NCBI RefSeq assembly: GCF_016775155.1
Contig: NZ_JAEUGD010000031.1
Coordinates: 248,001 to 312,000 of the forward strand
Direction of reading: 5' to 3'
Length of the DNA stretch: 64,000 nt
From: Fulvivirga marina
GTDB lineage: Bacteria > Bacteroidota > Bacteroidia > Cytophagales > Cyclobacteriaceae
Below the pieces are notes generated by a model. That model searched no databases. It was given only the letters and a program-made list of their open reading frames with translations, and had not been told where the DNA came from. This document shows, piece after piece, positions 44,643 to 53,514 of this stretch. The translations under genes and the position numbers were made by a program. The number at the start of each line of letters is the position of its first letter. Position 1 is the stretch's first letter.

Positions 44643-46442
44643 TTAGAAGCCATAGCCATCGTTTTGCAATACCCCCTGGCTATTGTCTATACCAATGGTT
44701 GGTATCGGGAAGATATAGCGAACAGGTTGTGTGTACCTAGCCCAATCCCTGGTGATCCACTCCTCGTAACTACCAGGCTGATTTAAATCAATCATGGCCT
44801 CAATCCAGTCCATTTGTCTCCAGTTATCGATATCGGGCGGAGCAGCTTTGGTATATAGGTCGTAGATGACCAAGGTTCCATCCGGTTCATTCCTTACATA
44901 CAGATACTGTGGTAGTTCACCACTGTCTACCTCATCCACCATTTTTTTCAACCCTGCAACAGTCTCCTGCACCTTTTCGGCATAAAGGTTCCAACGAATA
45001 AGCTCATATTTTCTGATCATTTCGCCCCCAAACTCCCAGGCTCTTTCATCCACAATGGCATCGAAAAACGACTCTTTGCTAGCTGAAACAGTATTGATAT
45101 AACTGTCAACTTTCTCCGTCCATACTGAATCCGGGAAAGCTCTTTGTCTTACCCTACGCAGCATTTCCTGCGCTTGCCCTGTTGGTCCATTCAGTTCGTT
45201 TTCAGCTTCTGCGTACATCAGTAAAACATCAGCATACCGCATCATGGGCCAGTTAATACCTGTTCCCTTTGAAGTGTTTGATCCTGGTGCTTTCTCTAAA
45301 TAGGCCCGGCTCCATTTACCTTGAGAAATACCCTTATCATTGAGACTTACCAATTCCTGGGGTTCCAAATCATCTTTAGTCGGGGTTTCGTTAGGGTACT
45401 TATAAAGAGCACAGGTTACATCTCTTCGCTGATCTGCCCCATCAAAAGAATAGAAGTAAGTAAGCGGTATTTTCATGTAGTTATTCCCTGATCCATAAGG
45501 CCCGCTATAAACTCCGACACCTATATTCCAGCCTACATCACCTTCGCCAATGGCAAAAGGCACTTCAAAAAGTACATCCGCATTAACAGGATTTATAAAT
45601 TTTGACTGATTTAAGAAGACTTGTCGGTAATCTTGAGGCAATTCGCGGTCTTTGAGCTGTATCAGTTTAGAAGTAAATTGACGTGCCGTATCATAATAGG
45701 CCAAGTAGTCCGAAGCTCTATCCATGGTCATGTCCGGTTTCAAAAACCAACCTCCTCTTTGTAAAGACAAGCGGGCGATCATTCCCAACGTGTATTCACG
45801 GTTTACCTGCTCGATGCCATAGGGTGCTTCATCAGCCCAATACATACCGCTCTCTGCTTCGACCATATCATGGATCACGGAAGATAGGATTACATTACGA
45901 TCCTCTTTAGGTTTATTAAATTCCACACCTACTTTAGGAGCCTCTTTTACAAAAGGCACATCACCAAAGTAGAAGATCAGCATGCTATACCAGTAAGCGC
46001 GCAAGGTGTATGCCTCCCCCAGCAGGTGACTCATATCAGCAGCAAGCACATGGTCATCTGACTTGTAAGCATCGCTGGCCAGGATACCCTCTATAGCTAT
46101 ATTGGCATCCCTGATAGCTTTGTATCCAATATCCCACACATAATCAAGATCGCCATTGTTTTCCTGAGCATTAAGGTCCCAAATTTGGTAACGGGCTCCG
46201 TCTTTACCCCAACCACTGCTATGCTCAATATCAGTATTCCCGGTCATATTATTTGATAAACGCGACCTGAAACCATCGTGACTGAAATGTACATAAATGG
46301 CATTTACACCTCTTCGTGCATCCTCCGCATTTGAGAACACATATTCACTATCAAAGGTTGACAGCGAGTCCGGTTCCAGATAGTCTTCGCAAGAGGTTGC
46401 TATCAAGGTTACCACACTCAATATTAAATATCTAAATTTCAT
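44643..46442 (-). CDS. SusD/RagB-type glycan-binding lipoprotein
   Basis: A 599-residue outer-membrane lipoprotein (lipobox ATSCEDYLEPDSL). SusD features: an N-terminal TPR-type helical core (AEDARRGVNAIYVHFSHDGF, LLGEAYTLRAYWYSMLIFYFGDVPF) and a C-terminal part with RYADVLLMYAEAENELNG and ERAWEFGGEMIRKYELIRWN. It forms the lid of the SusC channel and binds pectin fragments. It follows susC after 23 nt. Assignment is secure. Confidence 0.95.
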   Translation of the reverse strand: MKFRYLILSVVTLIATSCEDYLEPDSLSTFDSEYVFSNAEDARRGVNAIYVHFSHDGFRSRLSNNMTGNTDIEHSSGWGKDGARYQIWDLNAQENNGDLDYVWDIGYKAIRDANIAIEGILASDAYKSDDHVLAADMSHLLGEAYTLRAYWYSMLIFYFGDVPFVKEAPKVGVEFNKPKEDRNVILSSVIHDMVEAESGMYWADEAPYGIEQVNREYTLGMIARLSLQRGGWFLKPDMTMDRASDYLAYYDTARQFTSKLIQLKDRELPQDYRQVFLNQSKFINPVNADVLFEVPFAIGEGDVGWNIGVGVYSGPYGSGNNYMKIPLTYFYSFDGADQRRDVTCALYKYPNETPTKDDLEPQELVSLNDKGISQGKWSRAYLEKAPGSNTSKGTGINWPMMRYADVLLMYAEAENELNGPTGQAQEMLRRVRQRAFPDSVWTEKVDSYINTVSASKESFFDAIVDERAWEFGGEMIRKYELIRWNLYAEKVQETVAGLKKMVDEVDSGELPQYLYVRNEPDGTLVIYDLYTKAAPPDIDNWRQMDWIEAMIDLNQPGSYEEWITRDWARYTQPVRYIFPIPTIGIDNSQGVLQNDGYGF

Positions 46443-46465
46443 ATCTCTTTAAATTTTTGCGACAG

Positions 46466-49400
46466 TTAAAAAGTAATATTCACACCTACTGTATATGATC
46501 TGCTTCTGGGATATGATGAGTAGTCAACACCAGGGGTCAACGCAGAATAAGTGCTACTTCTTGTGGTGCTCACCTCAGGGTCAAAACCTGAATAGTTGGT
46601 CCATAGCGCCAAGTTATAGCCTGTTGCATATACCCTGACCTGAGACATTTTGACTTTAGAAATCAGATTAGCGGGTAATGAATAACCAAGAGTTAATGTA
46701 TTGAGCCTGATAAAAGACCCGTCTTCAACCGCCCAGTCTGTAAGCACTGCGGTTGCTGTACCAAACGAATTATTACCACTCCAGATACTCTTGCCCTGGT
46801 TCAGCGTTCTCAGTTGTTCAAGGTCTGTCACTACTTCTCCCGGAGTGCCTGTGTACGAGCCGTCCACATCAATGTAAGTAAAACGATTATCAGGCCCCAT
46901 GGTATTCAGCATGTTACCATAAGTGGTACGGTAGTTTTGATTATACTCAATTTTTCCGGTGTTATAGATGTCATTACCATAAGACCAGTTGAAGAATATA
47001 GAGGCATCAAAACCTTTATACCTGGCATTAAAACCAAAACCTCCCTGTGCTTTAGGAAGTGCATTGCCTATTACCTTTCTATCATCACTATTGATCTCTC
47101 CGTTTCCATCCACATCTTTTATTTTCATATAGCCGGGTCTCAAAGCATTCACTCCAATGGTACCACTATTGTCCACTACTCCCTCCTTAAGTATATAGGT
47201 ATCAGTTGCTTCATCATATCTCTCAAAGTCATCGACCGTGTACATGCCATCGTTTTCATAACCATATATCAAACCGATGGTCTCTCCAACCCTTAAAAGG
47301 AAATCGTTTCTGTCTTTCAGGTCAGTGCTGGCCCAATTAGACTGAAAAAACCTTTCATCCGTACCATCCAGAGCTTCGATCTTTCCTCTGTTCAGTCCAA
47401 AGTTAACGTTAGCGGATAGAGAGAACTCATTGTTATCAATGATATAACCTTCCAGTCCTAATTCAACACCACGGTTGGAGGTGCTTCCAATGTTGTCCCA
47501 CTGCGTTTTGAACCCTGAAATTGGTGAGATTGCCTTATCCAGCAAAAGGTCATTGGTAGTATTGTAGTATGCATCAAAACTACCGGTGATCCTTGCTTTG
47601 AAAAGGGAGAAGTCAATACCTGCATTTCTACTTACGGTTGTTTCCCAGATCAGGAATGGATTATACAGTACCTTCGAAGAAGGTGAATAATAGGTATTGT
47701 ACTCGTTACCAAACCCAGGGCCATTGTCGTTGGAAGGTGAAAAAAGGAATCTTGATGCTGTTCTGTCGACTTTATCGTTACCAATCTCGCCATAGCTCAC
47801 CCTTAACTTCAGCTGATCTACGAAAGTCACTCCAGACATAAATGCCTCTTCAGAAACCTTCCACCCCAGGGCTACGGCAGGGAAGAACCCAACACGGTTA
47901 CCCTTAGCAAATTTGCTGTTGGCGTCTCTTCTGAAAGTAGCAGTCAATAAAAAACGATCATCCCATTGGTAATTAACTCTACCAAAAAATGAAAGTTTGT
48001 TGTCCTCGGTAAACTCTTCGGATGAGTAGAATAGCTGTCCTTCGCCCAGTTGCATATTGGCAAACATTTCTTCCGGAGTTATAGATATTCTAAACTCTTC
48101 CTGACGTACAAAGGAGCTTTTACCTCCGTTTGAATTAATCTCCTGACCTACCAAAAGATCCAGCTTGTGGCGGCCCAGATCTTTAAAGTTGTACCCTACG
48201 GTATTATACCATCTGTATGACCAGTTTTGTCGTTCTTCTATGGTTCCCAAAGGCAAACTACTTCCTTCCTTTTGAGACTCTCCGGTCAGTGGCCCATAGA
48301 ACCTGAGTCTTTCTCTGAACTTGCTTTGACCATTAGCCACGGTGGTAAAGGTGAGGTTATTGGTAGCTTTCCAGGTCAACCCGGCATTAAAAGCATAATT
48401 TTTATCTGTCTGCTTGCGCCAGTCTTGCTCAGCCAACTCAGTTGGGTTGATCATACTCAGCAGAAATGACTGGTAATCATCACTGGCATCGATTGCATTA
48501 AGGTCTATATCAAGTTCGTCGGCAATACCATTGACAGGACGCGTAGCAATGGCATCTTTAACGCGGAGCTGAGAGCTCCCTGATGTCCCCGATCCGTTTG
48601 TAATTGAATAAGTTATTCTTGACCCAAAATCAAATGACAGCTTATCGGAAATATTTTGATTCAACTTCAGGTTTGCAACGTTTCTTTCATACCCGGAGCC
48701 GGAGATCAGGCCATCTTCATTGTTATTGGTAAGGCTGAGGGAAATCCTGGTATTCTCAGAACCACCACTAAGGCTGACATTATGATACTGAGAGAACTGG
48801 CCACCACCAAAAAGCTCATCCTGCCAATCAGTTCCTTGTTTTCTTTTATACAATTCAAGGTCATCGTACTTACCAAAATACTTTTCAAAGTTTTCAACAT
48901 CGGCTTCAGACTTTAGCTTGGCTGTTTCATAGTTGGCCATTACATAGTCATAAGGAGACAAAACTTCATATTTCCGGTTTTCCGGCAGGTGTTTGTATTT
49001 ACCGAAGCCATTATAATTAACCGATACTCTTCCTGCCTTTGGCTTTTTGGTGTTGATGATGATCACACCATTAGCAGCACTGGCACCGTAAATGGCTGTT
49101 GCTGCCGCATCTTTCAGTACGTCTATACTGGCTATGTCCGTGGGCGGGATATCTCGTATACTGCTCATAATAAAGCCATCCACTACGTATAAAGGAGAGT
49201 TATCCTGGGTTACGGACCCTCCTCCTCTAACACGGATTACTATTTCAGCATCGGGCGAGCCATCGGTAGTCTGCACCCTAACTCCAGGCAAACGGCCGGT
49301 AATAGCTTCCGCTGCACTAGCTACTGGTATTTTTTGTAAGGTTTCGGCTGAGACTGAAGCCACCGATCCGGTAAGGTCAGATCTCTTCATAGTCCCATAG

Positions 49401-49759
49401 CCAACATCTACAATTTCCACTTCGGCCAGCTGTGTGACATCCTCTTCCATCGTAATGTTAAATGATGTCTGGTTTCCAACGCTTACCTCCTGGGCTTTCA
49501 TACCAATAAAAGAAAATACCAGCACAGCATCTTCTTTCACATTAATTTTAAATGCGCCACCTATATCGGTGACCGTACCATTGGAAGTACCCTTTTCAAT
49601 AACGGATACACCCGGTAACATCTCACCATCTGCGGCCTTAACTGTTCCGGTGACGGTAACGCCGCTTTGTGCGTAACCGCTAACAGAGCCAAAAATGGCT
49701 ATGCCTGTAAGGACCAGAGCTGTTAATGAATTCTTAAATAGGAGAGTAGTTTTACTCAT
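46466..49759 (-). CDS. SusC/RagA-type TonB-dependent outer-membrane transporter
   Basis: A 1097-residue protein: signal peptide (about 1-30), carboxypeptidase-D-like domain (GTVKAADGEMLPGVSVIEKG), TonB box region (VEIVDVGYGTMKRSDLTGSV), plug (VASAAEAITGRLPGVRV, SPLYVVDGF, SIDVLKDAAATAIYGASAAN) and a 22-strand barrel ending YPRSRSYTVGVNITF with a C-terminal Phe. It imports pectin oligosaccharides with SusD. It is the first gene of the pectin locus and starts 40 nt from a LacI-type operator. Confidence 0.95.
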   Translation of the reverse strand: MSKTTLLFKNSLTALVLTGIAIFGSVSGYAQSGVTVTGTVKAADGEMLPGVSVIEKGTSNGTVTDIGGAFKINVKEDAVLVFSFIGMKAQEVSVGNQTSFNITMEEDVTQLAEVEIVDVGYGTMKRSDLTGSVASVSAETLQKIPVASAAEAITGRLPGVRVQTTDGSPDAEIVIRVRGGGSVTQDNSPLYVVDGFIMSSIRDIPPTDIASIDVLKDAAATAIYGASAANGVIIINTKKPKAGRVSVNYNGFGKYKHLPENRKYEVLSPYDYVMANYETAKLKSEADVENFEKYFGKYDDLELYKRKQGTDWQDELFGGGQFSQYHNVSLSGGSENTRISLSLTNNNEDGLISGSGYERNVANLKLNQNISDKLSFDFGSRITYSITNGSGTSGSSQLRVKDAIATRPVNGIADELDIDLNAIDASDDYQSFLLSMINPTELAEQDWRKQTDKNYAFNAGLTWKATNNLTFTTVANGQSKFRERLRFYGPLTGESQKEGSSLPLGTIEERQNWSYRWYNTVGYNFKDLGRHKLDLLVGQEINSNGGKSSFVRQEEFRISITPEEMFANMQLGEGQLFYSSEEFTEDNKLSFFGRVNYQWDDRFLLTATFRRDANSKFAKGNRVGFFPAVALGWKVSEEAFMSGVTFVDQLKLRVSYGEIGNDKVDRTASRFLFSPSNDNGPGFGNEYNTYYSPSSKVLYNPFLIWETTVSRNAGIDFSLFKARITGSFDAYYNTTNDLLLDKAISPISGFKTQWDNIGSTSNRGVELGLEGYIIDNNEFSLSANVNFGLNRGKIEALDGTDERFFQSNWASTDLKDRNDFLLRVGETIGLIYGYENDGMYTVDDFERYDEATDTYILKEGVVDNSGTIGVNALRPGYMKIKDVDGNGEINSDDRKVIGNALPKAQGGFGFNARYKGFDASIFFNWSYGNDIYNTGKIEYNQNYRTTYGNMLNTMGPDNRFTYIDVDGSYTGTPGEVVTDLEQLRTLNQGKSIWSGNNSFGTATAVLTDWAVEDGSFIRLNTLTLGYSLPANLISKVKMSQVRVYATGYNLALWTNYSGFDPEVSTTRSSTYSALTPGVDYSSYPRSRSYTVGVNITF

Positions 49760-49799
49760 AATGTAGAGAGGTTTAAGTGTTTCTATTCTTGCTTAAATG

Positions 49800-49813
49800 T
49801 GCAATCGATTGCA
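49800..49813. promoter_or_regulatory. LacI-type operator upstream of susC
   Basis: TGCAATCGATTGCA is a perfect 14-bp palindrome with the central CG typical of LacI-family sites. It lies 40 nt before the susC start, between susC and the divergent lacI gene. Confidence 0.75.
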
Positions 49814-49977
49814 TGTTAATAAAAATCTCAGGCACCTCAAAACAAAAGTTAACAATTTTATAATAATACCATCTTAAATACTGTTAAAGACAGTTTTTTC
49901 AATATTATCTATCACCAACTTCCTAAGGCCTCAAAATTTATCCTAGGGAAAAATGCAGGCTTTTTTCACAAATTGTG

Positions 49978-49987
49978 CAAACGTTTG
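49978..49987. promoter_or_regulatory. LacI-type operator in the lacI promoter
   Basis: CAAACGTTTG is a perfect core inside TGCAAACGTTTGTC, close to the site at 49800-49813. It ends 2 nt before a TAAATTTG -7 box, so binding would block the regulator's own promoter. Confidence 0.7.
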
Positions 49988-49989
49988 TC

Positions 49990-49997
49990 TAAATTTG
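49990..49997 (+). promoter_or_regulatory. -7 box of lacI-type gene
   Basis: TAAATTTG fits the Bacteroidetes TAnnTTTG consensus, 74 nt before the regulator's ATG. The LacI-type operator abuts its upstream side. Confidence 0.55.
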
Positions 49998-50071
49998 CTC
50001 CAATGCCGTATATTCCATACTATAATTATAATCTATCAAGTTGAAAGTTACAGCGCTATAAATAATGAGCC

Positions 50072-51109
50072 ATGGCAACAAAGACTACCATTCATGATAT
50101 CGCTTCTTTTCTCAATGTAACGGCCTCAACGGTTTCGAGAGCACTGAACAACAATCCCCGCATCAGTGAAAACACCCGCAAGGCCGTGCTAAAAGCAGCT
50201 AAACAGCTCAATTACCAACCTAATAATATAGCCGCAGCACTCAGAAATGGTAAAAGCAATCTCATTGGGGTAATTGTACCCACTGCAGACAGGGCATTTT
50301 TTTCATCTGTAGTTAGAGGTATAGAAGAGATTGCCAACAGATTGGGTTATAAAATCATTATATGTCAATCTTATGATGATTACAGTAAAGAAATACAAAC
50401 GGTTGAAGCTCTGGCCAATGCCCGGGTAGATGGAATTATAGCCTCTATTGGTAAAGAAACCGTAAACTTTGACCATTATAACGACCTTCTTAAAAAGGGA
50501 ATTCCCATTGTATTATTTGACCGGACCACAGATCAATTAGCAGTAAACCAGGTCATGATCGATGACTATCAGGGAGCCTATGACGCAGTAAGTCATCTGG
50601 TTGATGAAGGTTGCCAACGAATCGCCCACTTTACCAGCCCTGTCAAAATAAGCATATATAAAGAACGTCTGAGGGGATATACAGATGCCCTGAAGGATCA
50701 TGGGATACCATTTGATGATAACCTGGTGATAGAAAGCAACCTGCAACTTGAAGGGGGCAGACAAAGCATGCTACAGCTATTGGAGTTAAACAAGATGCCT
50801 GATGCTATATTTTCTGCCAGTGACTATGGCGCTATGGGGGCCATGCAAGTGCTGAAAGAAAAGAAGATAAAAATCCCTCAACAAGTGGCTCTTGTCGGCT
50901 TTGCCAATGAACCCTTTACTTCATTTACCGACCCAACTTTAACAACGGTAGACCAACTCAGTCTGGCTATGGGCCATGTTACAGCCGAACTCTTTTTCGA
51001 TCAGCTAAACAGCCTGGATAAACAAATACCTCAACGCACTCAGAAGACCGTACTACAACCCCAACTGATTATTAGACAGTCATCGCTGAGATCTTCTGGT
51101 AGAGTGTAA
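50072..51109 (+). CDS. LacI-family transcriptional regulator of the pectin locus
   Basis: A 345-residue protein. N-terminal LacI HTH (TIHDIASFLNVTASTVSRAL, with the hinge helix PNNIAAALRNGKSN), then a periplasmic-binding-like sensor domain (VVRGIEEIANRLGYKIIICQ, VDGIIASIGKE, VALVGFANEPFTSFTDPTLT). Members bind CG-centred palindromes and let go when a sugar binds. It is divergent from susC, and matching operators lie at 49800 and 49978. Most pectin loci in gut Bacteroides use hybrid two-component sensors instead, so a LacI regulator is notable. The inducer is probably a galacturonate-derived sugar. Confidence 0.92.
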   Translation: MATKTTIHDIASFLNVTASTVSRALNNNPRISENTRKAVLKAAKQLNYQPNNIAAALRNGKSNLIGVIVPTADRAFFSSVVRGIEEIANRLGYKIIICQSYDDYSKEIQTVEALANARVDGIIASIGKETVNFDHYNDLLKKGIPIVLFDRTTDQLAVNQVMIDDYQGAYDAVSHLVDEGCQRIAHFTSPVKISIYKERLRGYTDALKDHGIPFDDNLVIESNLQLEGGRQSMLQLLELNKMPDAIFSASDYGAMGAMQVLKEKKIKIPQQVALVGFANEPFTSFTDPTLTTVDQLSLAMGHVTAELFFDQLNSLDKQIPQRTQKTVLQPQLIIRQSSLRSSGRV

Positions 51110-51155
51110 TCAACACATAAAAAGGTTCTCCCCCAGCAACCCTTGGTAAACAAGC

Positions 51156-51176
51156 GGGCTGATTAAACATCAGCCC
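51156..51176. terminator. stem-loop between convergent genes
   Basis: gggctgat (51156-51163), loop taaac, atcagccc (51169-51176): a perfect 8-bp stem between the lacI-type gene and the minus-strand gene at 51183. The T-run is poor on both sides, so it is a probable bidirectional end signal only. Confidence 0.5.
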
Positions 51177-51182
51177 TATAAG

Positions 51183-51620
51183 CTACAACTCGTTACTAAA
51201 AGACTCCCTGAGCCATTCTTTTGCAGATTCTTCATCCCTAAAATTGCCGACCTGCATTTGCTCATCATTTTTGATAGCATCATTATAAGTTTCAGAGGCC
51301 ATGGAAGCAAGTGCAAATTCATCCTCCGATAAAATAAATGCCACATGCTTAACTCCTGCTGCCAAAGCCCGGGGGCTCCAGTCATTCACAGCCCACATGC
51401 TGTCTTCTTCCATAATGGCATCACTCAACCGCAGGTCAGGCACCCAGGCTATTTTTCCTTGTTCTTTCTTTTTTTCTATCAGCAGCTCCAGGCCCTTGTT
51501 CAGAAATTCCCTATGCTCATGGCTTAGCTCAAACCCAATATGTCTGGCTATTAAACAAGGTACTGAAGGGTCATATTCGATTCTTGACTTTCCCATGGTA
51601 TAAATGGTTGTAACGCTCAT
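51183..51620 (-). CDS. SpoIIAA/STAS-like small protein
   Basis: A 145-residue cytosolic protein starting at ATG 51620 (19 more codons upstream are open but precede the domain). The pattern SRIEYDPSVPCLIARHIGFE, LSHEHREFLNKGLELLIEKK, VPDLRLSDAIMEEDSMWAVN, and a last helix ESAKEWLRESFSNE fits the same group as the gene at 25684. Such proteins bind partners through a STAS-like fold. Role unknown; convergent with lacI. Confidence 0.55.
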   Translation of the reverse strand: MSVTTIYTMGKSRIEYDPSVPCLIARHIGFELSHEHREFLNKGLELLIEKKKEQGKIAWVPDLRLSDAIMEEDSMWAVNDWSPRALAAGVKHVAFILSEDEFALASMASETYNDAIKNDEQMQVGNFRDEESAKEWLRESFSNEL

Positions 51621-52269
51621 CTTGTTTTTATTTAAATTGTGAAAAATAGATTTATAAAGCATACTCACGCTACCCAAAACTTACCTCTAACAAACCTAAC
51701 TTACGAAGTTGACGGCTTGCTTCAGTTATTACGAACCATGTAATCACATTCATAAAAGTATGAAAACCATATATCCGTGCTCCTGACTCAAGCAGCATTT
51801 GGGCAAATCAACAAGATAGAATATGGGGATCTATCCTTTTTAATCAGGACTAAATAACCAGTAACTTTATAAGTACATAAGAGTTACTTTAAAATGGGGC
51901 CTTCAAATATACTCATTACTTTTCGAGACTCCGAAGTATCAGTACCATATTTAGCTTACCGGTGAATTAGCCAAGCTAGCATTTCATACCTGTCTCTTAG
52001 CTCACCCCTTGATTCCAGGTATTGAATAGTAGATTGGGTAAGCAGTAAAATATAATGAAAGCACTGATGCGCTCCTGCCAGGTGGAGTCTACTTTCACGG
52101 AGAGTTTTGTACCCGTGCTTTCCAGCGACTTCTGCAAAGAGTGTATTATAGAACTACTGTTTTTTTCCGTCCCTTTTTTCTTTTGTACAGCATCATTATT
52201 TCGAGTAACCTGAGTTCCGAAAGCATTAATGACAACAAACGCTGGTAGAAGAGGTTTTATCCAACCTAA
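51621..52269. other. long intergenic stretch
   Basis: About 650 nt without a supported gene. On the minus strand 51997-52269 is open for 91 codons in the same frame as the lipoprotein gene that stops at 52270, but it has no ATG. I recognise nothing in its translation. The remainder is AT-rich with no clear hairpin. Confidence 0.4.
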
Positions 52270-52896
52270 TCAGTCTAGAGCGTTTTCTAAATCTTGTGGA
52301 AGCATCTTCGGGTTGAGCAAGTCCTTTACTTTATAAGCCACAACCGGTTGGCAGTTGCCATGCAGAGCAACACGGATATGGGCATTCAGTCTTTCACTGA
52401 TATTTGCTTTTTCAGCCCACGCTCCTCGTTTTGCCAAATCCAGCGAGGTTGCCGGATATGGTCCGTACCTCAACTCTGTAAGCACCAAAAAGAACTTCTG
52501 ATCATCGCTCAAATTATGGTTTCTCCAGTCTTCGAATGGGCCCCTATAATCAGGAAGGTCGGCCTGATAGTCTTTGGCGTAGGAGTGTTTGAGGCTACTC
52601 AAGGCAGCATTCCAGGAAGCCCTCGCTGCAGGATACAGTTCCTTAAGTTCCGAAGGCAGGCTTCCATATCTGGACTTAATTTCATTGAGATCATCAATAA
52701 TCCTCCCAGTAGCATGTTCATTGAAGATTTTAACTCCAAAGTCACAATCAGAATACCCTGTAGTTACCGCCTTATGATCTGGTGTCCCCGATTGGCTATT
52801 GGGTGGTCTCCCCCCTGAAGATTGATCATTTACTTTACAGCTACCCCAAGGTAGTATGATGCATATGACTAAAAGGAATTTCAAAGATCTCTTCAT
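52270..52896 (-). CDS. lipoprotein of unknown function
   Basis: A 208-residue lipoprotein from ATG 52896 (upstream ATG at 52932 adds 12 residues before the signal). Signal MKRSLKFLLVICIILPWGSC, so Cys20 should carry the lipid. A Ser/Gly/Pro-rich linker (SSGGRPPNSQSGTPDHK) leads to a helical domain with Trp and Tyr (LPSELKELYPAARASWNAAL, LVLTELRYGPYPATSLDLAK). No family recognised. It stands alone on the minus strand, divergent from the peptide precursor gene. Confidence 0.6.
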   Translation of the reverse strand: MKRSLKFLLVICIILPWGSCKVNDQSSGGRPPNSQSGTPDHKAVTTGYSDCDFGVKIFNEHATGRIIDDLNEIKSRYGSLPSELKELYPAARASWNAALSSLKHSYAKDYQADLPDYRGPFEDWRNHNLSDDQKFFLVLTELRYGPYPATSLDLAKRGAWAEKANISERLNAHIRVALHGNCQPVVAYKVKDLLNPKMLPQDLENALD

Positions 52897-53328
52897 GATC
52901 TGAATTTTATAGGTGAAATTGACTATTACCAATTTAGCACTTCTATTTTTAATTATTCAAGGTAGCGTTGCGAAGAAACAAACTACTCAACACCCGGATC
53001 AAAATCCAAACTCTATTCATCTGACTGACCGTACCATCTTTTAAGAAAGCTATCAGGAAAGGGCCCTTTTTAGTTTTACCTCACTAAAGCACATTATGGT
53101 ACGGGTATTTTGGGTAACGCGCAAATTGTAAATAGACCACAAAAGTGTAGACATTCGCTTTTAACACCATACTTTTTTGTGCTATAGCATAGGTTTGTAC
53201 TTGGATTTCGTGCAACAATAAAGTATTTTAAAACTAAATAAACCACTGATCAGAAAGCAGAGTTTGGAGAGCGAAGCATGCAAAAGTTAAAACAATAGTG
53301 CAAGTATAATTACAAAACCAAAAGACTG
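52897..53328. other. divergent promoter region of lipoprotein and peptide precursor
   Basis: About 430 AT-rich nt. TAGGTTTG at 53190-53197 fits the Bacteroidetes -7 consensus on the plus strand and would give a leader of about 125 nt before the precursor gene. No other gene or repeat was found. Confidence 0.4.
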
Positions 53329-53514
53329 ATGAAAAAACATAATCTAAACCTGAACGCCTTAAAAGTACAAAGCTTTATAACCAACCTTAATGACCAGGAT
53401 GCCCATACCATCTATGGTGGTGCAACCATTGAGTCCTGTATTATATGCGAAGAGCCGGCCCCGACCGTTGGCTGTCCGGTTGAAACTTTCTACACCGCTT
53501 GTGGAAAGTGCTAA
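53329..53514 (+). CDS. GG-leader peptide precursor, class I lanthipeptide-like
   Basis: A 61-residue precursor. The leader (MKKHNLNLNALKVQSFITNL, then NDQDAHTIYGG) has the LNxLKVQSFxTxL pattern of Bacteroidetes natural-product precursors of the pinensin-type lanthipeptide group and ends in Gly-Gly at 30-31. The core of 30 residues is rich in Cys (37, 40, 49, 58, 61) and has five Ser/Thr (33, 36, 46, 53, 56), so five thioether rings are possible on paper. Dehydratase, cyclase and peptidase-transporter genes are not in the window. It lies alone, about 830 nt before a sensor kinase on the same strand. The leader match is strong; modification is inferred. Confidence 0.8.
   Translation: MKKHNLNLNALKVQSFITNLNDQDAHTIYGGATIESCIICEEPAPTVGCPVETFYTACGKC

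Noticed and set aside
46814-47296. Plus-strand ORF of 160 aa inside susC
   Set aside because: A shadow of a full-length SusC protein.
52294-52818. Plus-strand ORF of 174 aa opposite the lipoprotein gene
   Set aside because: The minus strand has a signal peptide with lipobox and sensible composition; the plus frame has an unusual Cys/Arg/Trp mix typical of a shadow.
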